From Acetobacteraceae bacterium (GTDB lineage Bacteria > Pseudomonadota > Alphaproteobacteria > Acetobacterales > Acetobacteraceae), in assembly GCA_020848935.1 (NCBI GenBank), contig JADLHF010000058.1:1-33239 (forward strand): a stretch of 33,239 nucleotides of DNA, given 5' to 3'. The notes under the pieces are model-generated. The model was not told where the DNA came from and searched no databases. It saw only the letters and a list, made by a program, of their open reading frames with translations. Position 1 is the stretch's first letter, and each line of letters starts with the position of its first letter. A program made the translations under genes and the position numbers. This document shows positions 1 through 7,251 of the stretch, piece by piece.

Positions 1-125
1 GCAGATACGAGAAATCTGCGTTGCAGTCAGCCAGAACTGATCGGACATGGCGGGGACCTCCCGCCATCTCCAGAATCACACTCAAACGAGCCGCAGCAAC
101 AGATTTATTGGGTCCTGAGCCTAGA
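1..125. mobile_element. probable right end of an insertion sequence (partial)
   Basis: The stretch ends in GGGTCCTGAGCCTAG (about 111-125), which resembles terminal inverted repeats I remember from alphaproteobacterial IS5-family elements. No transposase can be recognised in the 125 bases visible. A short open frame at 2-40 ending in TGA could be the tail of a transposase, but it is too short to identify. The matching left end would lie outside the window, so this is a low-confidence call from the terminal motif only. Confidence 0.35.
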
Positions 126-157
126 TTGCCGCAATTCCTGATGGCGGAGGCGAGTGG

Positions 158-670
158 ATGTGGGGCGTGGTGCTGTTCCTGCTGGCGGCCTTCATCGGGT
201 ACGAGCAGGAACGAAGGTATCGGCCGAAACGCGAGCCCACCGCCAGGGCGGACCTGCAGGGCAGCGAATGCGAAGTGATCTGCAACATCCTGCTGGAAAA
301 GAACCGCACCCTGTGCGCCGCGATGGTGCAGGCGCGCGATGCGGCACAGCGCAGCCTGGAGGCGGCGCGCGTGGCCGCCGTGGCACTGGCGGTATCCAGC
401 GCCGCCGCAATTGCCGCCAACGCAGCCCTGCTGACGCCTCCGTTCGGCTGGCTGTTGTCCGGAACGCTTCTGGCCTGGGCGATGATCGCGGCATTGACGG
501 CCGCGACCGCCGCGGGATGGGCCGGTTCGGCCGCGGTCTGGTTCGCCCAATCCAAGGCGCAGGAGGCCAGGGCCCGCGAAATCGTTGCGATCGCCGAGGC
601 GGACCTGGCGGCGAAATGCGGCGCCGAGGCGTTGGAGAAATGCAGGGCGAAGGTCGCGCCCTGCGCCTAG
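158..670 (+). CDS. hypothetical small membrane protein with six cysteines
   Basis: The 170-residue protein is of unknown function; I do not recognise the family. A hydrophobic N-terminus (residues 3-15) is followed by a charged, Cys-containing segment (Cys38, Cys42, Cys53), two long Ala-rich hydrophobic stretches (about 71-91 and 97-130) and a C-terminal helix with Cys154, Cys162 and Cys169. The two Cys clusters on either side of the membrane hairpin could form disulfides or bind a metal; that is inference. The ATG at 158 is chosen because a GGCGGAGG-like ribosome site lies just upstream and the membrane segment starts immediately. It is convergent with the thiolase, with 53 bases between the stops. 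Overlapping frames in this GC-rich DNA are also open, so existence of the gene is probable rather than certain. Confidence 0.6.
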   Translation: MWGVVLFLLAAFIGYEQERRYRPKREPTARADLQGSECEVICNILLEKNRTLCAAMVQARDAAQRSLEAARVAAVALAVSSAAAIAANAALLTPPFGWLLSGTLLAWAMIAALTAATAAGWAGSAAVWFAQSKAQEARAREIVAIAEADLAAKCGAEALEKCRAKVAPCA

Positions 671-723
671 GGCGCCGACTTGGCCGCGGCGGGTTTGGCG
701 GCCGGCCTTGAGGATTTCGCGCG

Positions 724-1893
724 CTATTCCAGCCGCTCCAGCACCGAGACATAGTTGGCCACCGCGGCACCGCCCATGTTGAACACCAGGCCGCGATCGG
801 CCTTCGCCAATTGCATCGCCCCGGCTCTGCCGGTCAGCTGCATGGCCGCGATGGCGTGCATGGACACCCCCGTCGCGCCGATCGGATGGCCCTTGGCCTT
901 CAGCCCGCCGGAGACGTTGATCGGAAGCTTTCCGTCTTTCTGCGTGAGGCCATCGAGAATGGGGCGGGCGCCCTGCCCCGCCGGCGCCAGGCCCATGGCT
1001 TCGACAACCAGCAGCTCGGCGATGGTGAAGCAGTCATGGACCTCGGCAAAATCGAGCTCGGCCAGGCTCAGCCCGGCTTGCGCCAGGGCGCGATGGAAGG
1101 CCGCGGCCGCGCCCTCGAAGGCCGTCGGATCGCGACGGGAGAGGGGGAGGAAGTCGTTGACCTGCACGGCGGCGCGGAAGCGAACGGCCTTGCCCATGGC
1201 GCGCGCCGTGTCCTCGCCGGTGAGGATCAGGGCGGCGGCGCCGTCGGAGACCATGGAGCAGTCGGTGCGCTTGAGCGGCGGGGCGACATAGGGATTCCTG
1301 TCCGACGCGGTGCGGCAGAAATCGAAGCCGAGGTCGCGGCGCATCTGGGCGAATGCGTTGTCCACGCCGTTGCGGTGGTTCTTCGCCGCGATGGTGGCCA
1401 GCGCGTCGGACTGGTCGCCGTATTTCTGGAAATAGCTTTCCGCGATCTTGCCGAAGACGCCGGCGAAACCGGCGGGGATTTCGCCCTCCTCCTTGCGGTA
1501 GGCCGCGCTGAGCAGGATATCGCCGACCTGCGGGCCCGGCGTGGCGGTCATCTTCTCGGCGCCGATCACCAAGGCGAAGCGGCCGCGGCCGGCGGCGAGG
1601 AAGTCGCGGGCGCCGTGGATGGCGGCGGAGCCGGAGGCACAGGCGTTCTCGAAGCGGGTGGCCTGGGTGAAGCGCAACTCGGGCACGGACTGCATCACCA
1701 GGGACGCCGGAAAATCCTGCTTGGAGAAACCGTTGTTGAACAGGCTGACGAAGACACCGTCGATGTCGGCGGGCGCGATGCCGGCATCCTCGATGGCGGC
1801 GCGGGCGACACGGGCGATCAGCGATTCAACATCGGGGTCTTCGAGCTTGCCGAACGGGGTATGGGCCCAGCCGACGATGCAGGCTTCGGTCAT
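724..1893 (-). CDS. thiolase family protein (SCP2-type acetyl-CoA acyltransferase)
   Basis: This 389-residue protein should catalyse thiolytic cleavage or Claisen condensation of acyl-CoA in the cytoplasm. The nucleophile motif NACASGSA places the reactive Cys at residue 85. HDCF (His286 to Phe289) and GHPIGATG (from about 335) follow. The C-terminal Cys-x-Gly motif of classical thiolases is replaced by FNMGG; the HDCF cysteine is the hallmark of the SCP2/SCPx thiolase subgroup, where it is thought to supply the second catalytic cysteine. The open frame extends upstream to 2118, but the family-like N-terminus (MTEACIVGW) starts at 1893 with GGAG eight bases before it. The gene is monocistronic here and divergent from the ABC importer. 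Its physiological substrate cannot be read from the sequence. Confidence 0.9.
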   Translation of the reverse strand: MTEACIVGWAHTPFGKLEDPDVESLIARVARAAIEDAGIAPADIDGVFVSLFNNGFSKQDFPASLVMQSVPELRFTQATRFENACASGSAAIHGARDFLAAGRGRFALVIGAEKMTATPGPQVGDILLSAAYRKEEGEIPAGFAGVFGKIAESYFQKYGDQSDALATIAAKNHRNGVDNAFAQMRRDLGFDFCRTASDRNPYVAPPLKRTDCSMVSDGAAALILTGEDTARAMGKAVRFRAAVQVNDFLPLSRRDPTAFEGAAAAFHRALAQAGLSLAELDFAEVHDCFTIAELLVVEAMGLAPAGQGARPILDGLTQKDGKLPINVSGGLKAKGHPIGATGVSMHAIAAMQLTGRAGAMQLAKADRGLVFNMGGAAVANYVSVLERLE

Positions 1894-1946
1894 GACGGAT
1901 GCTCCGCGTGCGGTGGTCGCGCACAGTGTAGCGCGTTCAGGCCGGG

Positions 1947-2001
1947 TTGGCACGGCGGGGTTGGCACGGCGGGGATGGCACGGCGGGATGGCACGGCGGG
2001 G
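1947..2001. repeat. tandem repeat, four copies of 13-14 bp
   Basis: Unit TTGGCACGGCGGGG occurs at 1947-1960 and 1961-1974, followed by variants ATGGCACGGCGGG at 1975-1987 and ATGGCACGGCGGGG at 1988-2001. It lies in the 5' region of the thiolase, 54 bases before its start. The near-identity of units suggests recent slippage. Confidence 0.85.
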
Positions 2002-2052
2002 ATGGGGTGCCGCATGCGAATTCTCTCTGGAACCTCCAAATAACGTCCATCC

Positions 2053-2080
2053 TTGATTTGAATAAAGCTCTTTATATAGC
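2053..2080 (+). promoter_or_regulatory. possible promoter with inverted repeat in the spacer
   Basis: TTGATT (2053-2058) and TATAGC (2075-2080) are spaced 16 bases apart, resembling a sigma-70 promoter. The inverted repeat ATAAAG-CT-CTTTAT (2062-2075) fills the spacer, a usual place for a repressor operator. The importer start is about 390 bases downstream, so the link to it is weak, and AT-rich DNA gives such matches by chance. Confidence 0.22.
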
Positions 2081-2390
2081 ATACATAAGTATTTCTTGCG
2101 GCAATCCCGGCATCCCACTATTTCGATCGAATTCTTATTCTGAACTACATTTTCTTACAGAACGCGCCAGATCATTCCACATCTTTTTCATCTTGGCCTT
2201 GGACATCCCGCTTGTTATCATGGGCGCAATAGCAGGCCGAGCGGCGTTGCCCAATGCAACAGGCGATCCGAACGGCAATCGGTCGTGGTCATTCATGGCC
2301 GAGTTCCGCAATGTCGCAGGGCTCACCGGTGGGAACCGGCCCCCCGGCCCGGCGCCGCGCAGCGGCCTGAACATCACCGCCCGGCGCGCG

Positions 2391-2432
2391 GCACCACGGC
2401 CGCAGCACCACGGCCGCAGCACCACGGCCGCA
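2391..2432. repeat. tandem repeat, three perfect copies of 14 bp
   Basis: GCACCACGGCCGCA is repeated exactly at 2391-2404, 2405-2418 and 2419-2432. The array ends 37 bases before the chosen start of the binding-protein gene, so it lies in the probable 5' leader of the importer operon. Confidence 0.9.
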
Positions 2433-2469
2433 CATGCCATCGGCGCGGCCCAGCGAGGACCCCTCCCGC

Positions 2470-3738
2470 ATGCGCCTGCTAAGCGTCCTCACCGTCCTGC
2501 TCATCGCCGCCACCCCCCTCGGCACCTCCCGCGCCGCCCGCCTCGCCCTGGCCTGCGGCTCCGTCGGCATCGAAGCCACCCTGTGCCGGCAGAGCGCCGA
2601 GGCCTGGGCACGCCAGACCGGCAACACCGTCGATCTCGTCTCCACCCCCAGCGGCAGCTCGGCCCGGCTGGCCCTGCTGCAACAGCTGCTGGCCGCCCGC
2701 TCGGCCGATATCGACGTGTTCCAGATCGACATCGTCTGGCCCGGCATGCTCGCCGCCCACCTGCTCGACCTCGCCGGCCGGGTGCCGCCCGCCCGCCTGG
2801 ACGCCACCTTCCCCGCCCTGGTCGCCGCCAACACCGTCGCCGGCCGCCTGGTCGCCCTGCCCTGGTTCACCAGCGCCGGCCTGCTCTATTACCGCCGCGA
2901 CCTCCTCGCCAAGTACCACCGCCCGGTGCCGCAAACCTGGGCCGCGCTCCAGGACACCGCCGCCGCCATCATGCAGGCCGAGCGCCAGGCCGGCACCCCC
3001 CGCATCTGGGGCTACGTCTTCCAGGCCCGCGCCTATGAGGGCCTGACCGCCAACGCGCTGGAATGGCTGGACAGCCACGCCGCCGGCCGCATCGTTTCCG
3101 CCGACGGCCGTATCACCGTCGCCAACCCCAAAGCCGAAGCCGCCCTGGCCCAGGCCGCCGCCTGGGTCGGCACCATCGCCCCCAAAGGCGTGCTGAACTA
3201 CGCCGAGGAGGAAGCCCGCGGCGTGTTCCAGACCGGCGACGCCGTGTTCATGCGCAACTGGCCCTATGCCTGGCCGCTGCTGAACGCGCCCGACAGCCCG
3301 GTGCGCGGCCGCGTCGGCATCGCCATGCTTCCGCGCGGCAGCGACGGCGGCCACCACAGCGCCACCCTGGGCGGCGAGGGCCTCGCCATCTCGCGCTACA
3401 CAAACCACCCCGACGAGGCCGCCAGCCTGCTCCTCCACCTCACCCGCCGCGCCGCCCAGAAGCAGCGCGCCATCGCCGCCGGCTTCAACCCCACCCTGCC
3501 CGACCTCTACCTTGACCCCGACGTGCTCGCCGCCAACCCGTTCTACCGCGACCTCGCCGCCACCTTCGCAAACGCCGTCGCCCGCCCCTCGGTGGTCACC
3601 GGCCCGCGCTACAACCAGGTCTCGGCCGAATTCTGGAACGCCGTGCACAGCGTCCTCGCCGGGCGCGCCACCGCCGAAGACGCCCTCGCCCGCCTGGACC
3701 GCACCCTTCATCGCGTCAGCCGCGGCGAAAAATGGTAG
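2470..3738 (+). CDS. ABC transporter sugar-binding protein (family 1 extracellular solute-binding)
   Basis: This 422-residue periplasmic protein is expected to capture a sugar or related solute for the two permeases downstream. An N-terminal signal peptide (basic MR, hydrophobic LLSVLTVLLIAA, Ala-rich cleavage area near residue 22) is followed by a MalE/ThuE-type fold, with motifs such as DVFQIDIVWPG and the aromatic-rich hinge segments typical of carbohydrate binders. The frame is open from an ATG at 2434, but that would put 12 polar residues before the signal peptide. I chose the ATG at 2470, which has AGGA about 10 bases upstream. The stop overlaps the first permease start (ATGGTAG), indicating translational coupling. 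The trehalose/maltose subgroup is the closest by feel; the substrate is not determinable. Confidence 0.9.
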   Translation: MRLLSVLTVLLIAATPLGTSRAARLALACGSVGIEATLCRQSAEAWARQTGNTVDLVSTPSGSSARLALLQQLLAARSADIDVFQIDIVWPGMLAAHLLDLAGRVPPARLDATFPALVAANTVAGRLVALPWFTSAGLLYYRRDLLAKYHRPVPQTWAALQDTAAAIMQAERQAGTPRIWGYVFQARAYEGLTANALEWLDSHAAGRIVSADGRITVANPKAEAALAQAAAWVGTIAPKGVLNYAEEEARGVFQTGDAVFMRNWPYAWPLLNAPDSPVRGRVGIAMLPRGSDGGHHSATLGGEGLAISRYTNHPDEAASLLLHLTRRAAQKQRAIAAGFNPTLPDLYLDPDVLAANPFYRDLAATFANAVARPSVVTGPRYNQVSAEFWNAVHSVLAGRATAEDALARLDRTLHRVSRGEKW

Positions 3739-4637
3739 CCACGCCCGCCACCCGCGCCCGCCGCCGCCAGGCCTGGCGCTACCTGCTGCCGATGCTGGCG
3801 GTGCTGGCCGCGGTCGCCGGCTGGCCGCTGGCGCGCACGCTGTGGTTCGCCCTCACCGACGCCCGGCTCGACACCACCGGCGGCTATCACCTGGTCGGGC
3901 TGGACAACTTCGCCTACCTCGCCGCCGATCGCGACTGGTGGATTGCGGTGCGCAACACCCTGGTCTTCACCGCCGCCTCGGTGCTGCTGGAAACCCTGCT
4001 CGGCCTGGTCATCGCGCTGACCCTGAACGCCCGCATGCGCGGACGCGGCCTGCTGCGCGCCGCCATGCTCATCCCCTGGGCCATCCCCACCGTCGTCTCG
4101 GCACAGATGTGGGGCTGGATGCTGCACGACCAGTTCGGCGTCATCAACGCCCTGCTGCTCGCCACGGGCCTGATCGCCGAACCCCAGGCCTGGACCGCCG
4201 ACCCCAACCTCGCCCTCGGCGCGGTGATCGCCGTCGATGTCTGGAAGACCACGCCGTTCATGGCGCTGCTGCTGCTCGCCGCCCTGCAGATGCTGCCGCC
4301 GCAACTGTACGAGGCCGGCCGCGTCGATGGCCTCGGCCCGCTCGGCGCCTTCCGCCACATCACCCTGCCGCTGATCCGCCCGGCGCTGATGGTGGCGGTG
4401 ATCTTCCGCAGCCTGGACGCCATGCGCGTCTTCGACCTGATGTACGTGCTCACCGGCAACAGCCGCGCCAGCGCCTCGATGTCCATCTACGCCCGCGAAC
4501 AGCTCATCGACTTCCAGGACCTCGGCTACGGCTCGGCAGCCGCCACCGGCCTGTTCACGGCCGTCGCCGCCGTCACCGCGCTGCTGATCATCGCCGGCCG
4601 CGTCCGCCTCGCCGCCGCCCCGGACCGCGCCGCGTGA
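3732..4637 (+). CDS. sugar ABC transporter permease (MalF/ThuF type)
   Basis: The 301-residue inner-membrane protein forms one half of the importer channel. It has about six hydrophobic helices, beginning with an N-terminal helix near residues 17-38 after a basic cytoplasmic tail. The EAA loop that docks on the ATPase is visible as EAGRVDGLGPLGAF, followed by RHITLPLIRPAL. The start overlaps the binding-protein stop by seven bases, and the end overlaps the second permease (TGATG). Length and order (binding protein, MalF-like, MalG-like) match the CUT1 carbohydrate-importer family. No base-composition change from neighbours. Confidence 0.92.
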   Translation: MVATPATRARRRQAWRYLLPMLAVLAAVAGWPLARTLWFALTDARLDTTGGYHLVGLDNFAYLAADRDWWIAVRNTLVFTAASVLLETLLGLVIALTLNARMRGRGLLRAAMLIPWAIPTVVSAQMWGWMLHDQFGVINALLLATGLIAEPQAWTADPNLALGAVIAVDVWKTTPFMALLLLAALQMLPPQLYEAGRVDGLGPLGAFRHITLPLIRPALMVAVIFRSLDAMRVFDLMYVLTGNSRASASMSIYAREQLIDFQDLGYGSAAATGLFTAVAAVTALLIIAGRVRLAAAPDRAA

Positions 4638-5503
4638 TGGCCGCCCCCCCCTCCCTTCGCCCCATCGCCCGCCGCATCCGCCGCCTGGCCGGGCGCCTGC
4701 TCTTCGCCCTGCTGGTCGCCGCCATCGTCACCTACACCGTCTTCCCGTTCTACTGGGCCATCGTCGCCTCGCTGAAATCCGGCAACGAGCTGTTCTCGGC
4801 CTCCCTGCTGCCCGCCGATCCCGGCTGGGAGAACTACCGCGCCATCTTCCGCGACCGCCCCTTCGCCCGCAGCATCCTGAACTCCCTGCTTGTCGCCACC
4901 GCCACCGTCGCCGTGTCGCTCGCCCTGGCCGCGGCCGCCGCCTTCGCCCTCGGGCGCATCACCTTCCGCGGCCGCGGCGCCCTGCTGCTGGCCATCCTCG
5001 CCGTGTCGATGTTCCCGCAAATCGCCATCCTGGCGGGCCTGTTCGAACTGATCCGCGCCCTTGGCCTCTACAACAACCTGCTCGCCCTGGTGTTCAGCCA
5101 CCTCACCTTCACCCTGCCCTTCGCCGTCTGGGTGCTGACCGGCTTCATGCGCGAAATGCCCACCGCCCTGGAAGAAGCCGCGATGATCGACGGCGCCACG
5201 CCCTTCGTCGTCCTGACCCGCATCTTCCTCCCACTCCTGGCCCCCGCCCTGGTCACCACCGGCCTGCTGACCTTCATCGTCTCATGGAACGAGTTCCTGT
5301 TCGCCCTCACCTTCACCCTGACCGACGACAAGCGCACCGTCCCGGTCGCCATCGCCCTGATCACCGGCGCCAGCCGGTTCGAGCTCCCTTGGGGCCAGAT
5401 CATGGCCGCCTCGGTCACCGTCACCCTGCCACTGATCGCCCTCGTCCTGGTCTTCCAGCGCCGCATCATCGCCGGCCTCGCCGCCGGCGCGGTCAAGGGG
5501 TGA
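4637..5503 (+). CDS. sugar ABC transporter permease (MalG/ThuG type)
   Basis: The 288-residue inner-membrane protein is the second channel subunit. An N-terminal helix (about 20-42) leads into the MalG-type segment ending in FPFYWAIVASLK, and the EAA loop reads EEAAMIDGATPFVV followed by RIFLPLLAPAL. The ATG at 4637 shares its A with the preceding TGA stop. The open frame runs much further upstream, but only this start gives a MalG-like N-terminus. The operon ends here without an ATP-binding subunit, so the complex must borrow a MsiK/UgpC-type ATPase encoded elsewhere. A hairpin repeat follows 25 bases after the stop. Confidence 0.92.
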   Translation: MAAPPSLRPIARRIRRLAGRLLFALLVAAIVTYTVFPFYWAIVASLKSGNELFSASLLPADPGWENYRAIFRDRPFARSILNSLLVATATVAVSLALAAAAAFALGRITFRGRGALLLAILAVSMFPQIAILAGLFELIRALGLYNNLLALVFSHLTFTLPFAVWVLTGFMREMPTALEEAAMIDGATPFVVLTRIFLPLLAPALVTTGLLTFIVSWNEFLFALTFTLTDDKRTVPVAIALITGASRFELPWGQIMAASVTVTLPLIALVLVFQRRIIAGLAAGAVKG

Positions 5504-5525
5504 GCCAAGCAGGGAGAAAAGAAAG

Positions 5526-5560
5526 ATGTTCTTTTTTGAAAAAAAGAACCAAAAAACTTC
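5526..5560 (+). repeat. 3'-end hairpin repeat, copy R1
   Basis: Downstream of the importer operon lies an A/T hairpin (5528-5549). Its 10-base arms begin GTTC and end GAAC, around a GA centre, and it is followed by CAAAAAACTTC. Positions 5526-5559 are identical to copy R4 at 33073-33106. A second small inverted repeat, CACTCC-TT-GGAGTG (5561-5574), follows. The hairpin has no trailing T-run on this strand, so it is not a textbook terminator. GGAG plus ATG at 5526 could open a mini-frame starting MFFFEKKNQKT. Confidence 0.85.
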
Positions 5561-5603
5561 CACTCCTTGGAGTGTGGGGGCGGGGCGGTGCCGCACAATA
5601 GAC

Positions 5604-5646
5604 AGCGAATGAAGTCTTTTTGCTTCTTTTTCTTCAGAAAAAGAAG
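5604..5646 (-). repeat. 3'-end hairpin repeat, copy R2 (inverted relative to R1)
   Basis: Read on the minus strand this is the hairpin CTTCTTTTTCT-GA-AGAAAAAGAAG split into two 11-base arms (5623-5646), then the tail GCAAAAAGACTTCATTCGCT, which nearly matches copy R3. It sits at the 3' end of the minus-strand TIGR03084-type gene and supplies that gene's last codons and its TGA stop (5634-5636). R1 and R2 face each other between the two convergent operons. Confidence 0.85.
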
Positions 5647-6437
5647 GCCTTCCTTCCCCTTGCCCCCGCCGCCGGCGGCGTCTCCGGCGGCCCGGCAAAG
5701 CACTGCGCCAGCGCCATCCAGGCCCGCGCCGCCTCCCCTTCCACCACCAGCGCGGTATCGGCGATATTCCGCGTCTGCGCCGCCACCTGGCAGAACGCCA
5801 CCGCGTCGCCGCAAACCAGCCCACCCTCCCCCGCCCATTCCCACGGCGCGCCAAACGGCGTGTCCAGCCGCACCGTCGGCTGCGGCCCCGGCGGCTCCTG
5901 CCCGCGATTGCGGAACGTCCAGCCATACGTGCGCACGCCAATCTCGGCGATATTGCGCAACCGCGGCGAAGCCGGTGGGCGATCGATGCCCAACAGGTCG
6001 TAGATCGCCTGGCCATGCGACCAGGTCTCCATCTGCCGGGCGGTGGCGAACATGCGCAGCCCCATGCCGGGCCCGGCCCAGGGCATGCGCGCATCCGCCG
6101 GAATGCTGTCCAGCCGGTCGCAAAGCCGCCCCGCGGTACGGTGCCACAGCGCCAGCAGCGCGCGCCCCTGCGGATCGCCCAGCCGCTCGCGCGTCGCCTG
6201 CACGTTGCTCAACCCACGCGCCCGGCGCGCCTGCATGTCGGCGCGGAAGGCCGTGAACGCGTCGATCCCATCGGCCGAGGCCAGCGCCATCAGGTCGCTG
6301 TGGTGCAGATGCTGCACGATCTCCTCCGCCGTCCACGCCTTGAACCCCGTCGGCGCCGTCCAGGCATCCCCCGGCATCCCGGCCAGGAGCAAATGCAACT
6401 CCTCCACCTCGTCCCGGAAATCATCGATCTGCTGCAT
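5634..6437 (-). CDS. TIGR03084-type metal-binding protein (DinB/mycothiol-isomerase-like fold)
   Basis: The 267-residue cytoplasmic protein matches what I know of the TIGR03084 family, related to the DinB/maleylpyruvate-isomerase four-helix fold that binds a divalent metal through histidines. Candidate ligands are in HLHHSD (near residue 46) and ETWSHGQ (near residue 143). The reaction is unknown. The start at 6437 (MQQIDDFRDEV) has AGGTGAGG just upstream and lies five bases after the SDR stop; the open frame upstream only shadows the SDR gene. The C-terminus is odd: the final RKAFFF and the stop codon come from hairpin repeat R2, so the original 3' end was probably replaced when the repeat arrived. 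Confidence 0.82.
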   Translation of the reverse strand: MQQIDDFRDEVEELHLLLAGMPGDAWTAPTGFKAWTAEEIVQHLHHSDLMALASADGIDAFTAFRADMQARRARGLSNVQATRERLGDPQGRALLALWHRTAGRLCDRLDSIPADARMPWAGPGMGLRMFATARQMETWSHGQAIYDLLGIDRPPASPRLRNIAEIGVRTYGWTFRNRGQEPPGPQPTVRLDTPFGAPWEWAGEGGLVCGDAVAFCQVAAQTRNIADTALVVEGEAARAWMALAQCFAGPPETPPAAGARGRKAFFF

Positions 6438-6442
6438 GTCCC

Positions 6443-7228
6443 TCACCTCGGCCAGGCGCGAACGGCGAGAAACCCGCCATCGATCGGCAACATCACCCCG
6501 GTCACCCAGCGCGCCTCGTCGCTGGCCAGATAGACGGCGGCATGGCCCACGTCCCACCCCGTCCCCTCGCTCTGCAACGGCACGCCCCGGCGCCGCCGCT
6601 CGCGCCCCTCCTCGCCCAGATGCGCCACCATCGGCGTGTTCACCGTGCCGACGACGATGCAATTGGCGCGTATCCCGTGCGAAGCGTAGTCGGCCGCGAT
6701 CGACAGGGTGAACCCCTGCAACCCCGCCTTGGTGGTGGTATAGGCCACCGCCCCCGCCGAGCCCGACAACCCGGTCATGCCGGCAATCGAGGAAACATTG
6801 ATGATCGCCCCGCCGCCCTGCGCCCGCATCGCCGGCAGCACGGCGCGGCAGCACAACAGCGCGGTGGTCAGGTTGGTGCGAAACACCATCTCCCACCCCT
6901 GCATCGTCACCGTCTCCGGCGTCCCCGCCGCCCCGATGCCGACATTGTTGTGCAGGACGTCGATGCGCCCGAACCGCTCCAGCGCCACCTGCGCCACGCG
7001 CGCGGCATCCGCCTCCTCGCCCACATCCGCCGCCACCGCCAGCGCGCTGCCGCCCTCGGCACGGATCGCCTCGGCCAGCGCCTCCGCCCGCGCGGCCGAG
7101 CGGTTCACCAGCACCACCCGGGCCCCCTCGCGGGCAAACAGGATCGCCGCCGCCGCCCCATTGCCCACCCCCTCGGCGCGCGAGGCCGCCCCGGTCACGA
7201 TCGCCACCTTGCCGTCCAGCCGCCCCAT
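6443..7228 (-). CDS. SDR family NAD(P)-dependent oxidoreductase
   Basis: The 261-residue protein is a classical short-chain dehydrogenase/reductase, oxidising or reducing an alcohol/ketone with NAD(P). The nucleotide-binding Gly motif begins TGAASRAEGVGNG at residues 12-24. NNVG is at 94-97, NVSS at 144-147, and the catalytic YxxxK is Tyr163/Lys167. The C-terminus carries the usual GVMLPIDGG segment. Two starts are possible: ATG at 7255, which overlaps the preceding stop as ATGA, or ATG at 7228, which gives the family-typical MGRLDGKVAIVTG and has an AGGGGGGG site. I chose 7228. It sits between the GNAT fusion and the TIGR03084-type gene, apparently in one transcript. The substrate is unknown. 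Confidence 0.9.
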   Translation of the reverse strand: MGRLDGKVAIVTGAASRAEGVGNGAAAAILFAREGARVVLVNRSAARAEALAEAIRAEGGSALAVAADVGEEADAARVAQVALERFGRIDVLHNNVGIGAAGTPETVTMQGWEMVFRTNLTTALLCCRAVLPAMRAQGGGAIINVSSIAGMTGLSGSAGAVAYTTTKAGLQGFTLSIAADYASHGIRANCIVVGTVNTPMVAHLGEEGRERRRRGVPLQSEGTGWDVGHAAVYLASDEARWVTGVMLPIDGGFLAVRAWPR

Positions 7229-7251
7229 GCCGCCCCCCCTGTTGCCGGCAA

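Larger units (their letters stand above)
1894..2469. other. 577-bp divergent intergenic region with AT-rich core
   Basis: This is the longest stretch without a convincing gene. It separates the divergent thiolase and ABC importer. It holds a 13-14 bp tandem repeat (1947-2001), a strikingly AT-rich core (about 2036-2240), and a second 14-bp tandem repeat (2391-2432). The core carries an inverted repeat ATAAAG-CT-CTTTAT (2062-2075) and a perfect palindrome TTCGATCGAA (2122-2131). Open frames cross the region on both strands (for example a Met/Lys-rich minus-strand frame at 2135-2296), but none has a recognisable family or ribosome site. The core could be a promoter region or a decayed insertion. 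Confidence 0.6.

Noticed and set aside
2135-2296. Minus-strand Met/Lys-rich small frame in the AT-rich island
   Set aside because: No ribosome site and no recognisable family; composition looks like the antisense of a hydrophobic stretch. The plus-strand reading is equally unsupported.
5561-5574. CACTCC-TT-GGAGTG stem between repeats R1 and R2 as a terminator
   Set aside because: Short stem with no T-run on either side; more likely chance or part of the repeat boundary.
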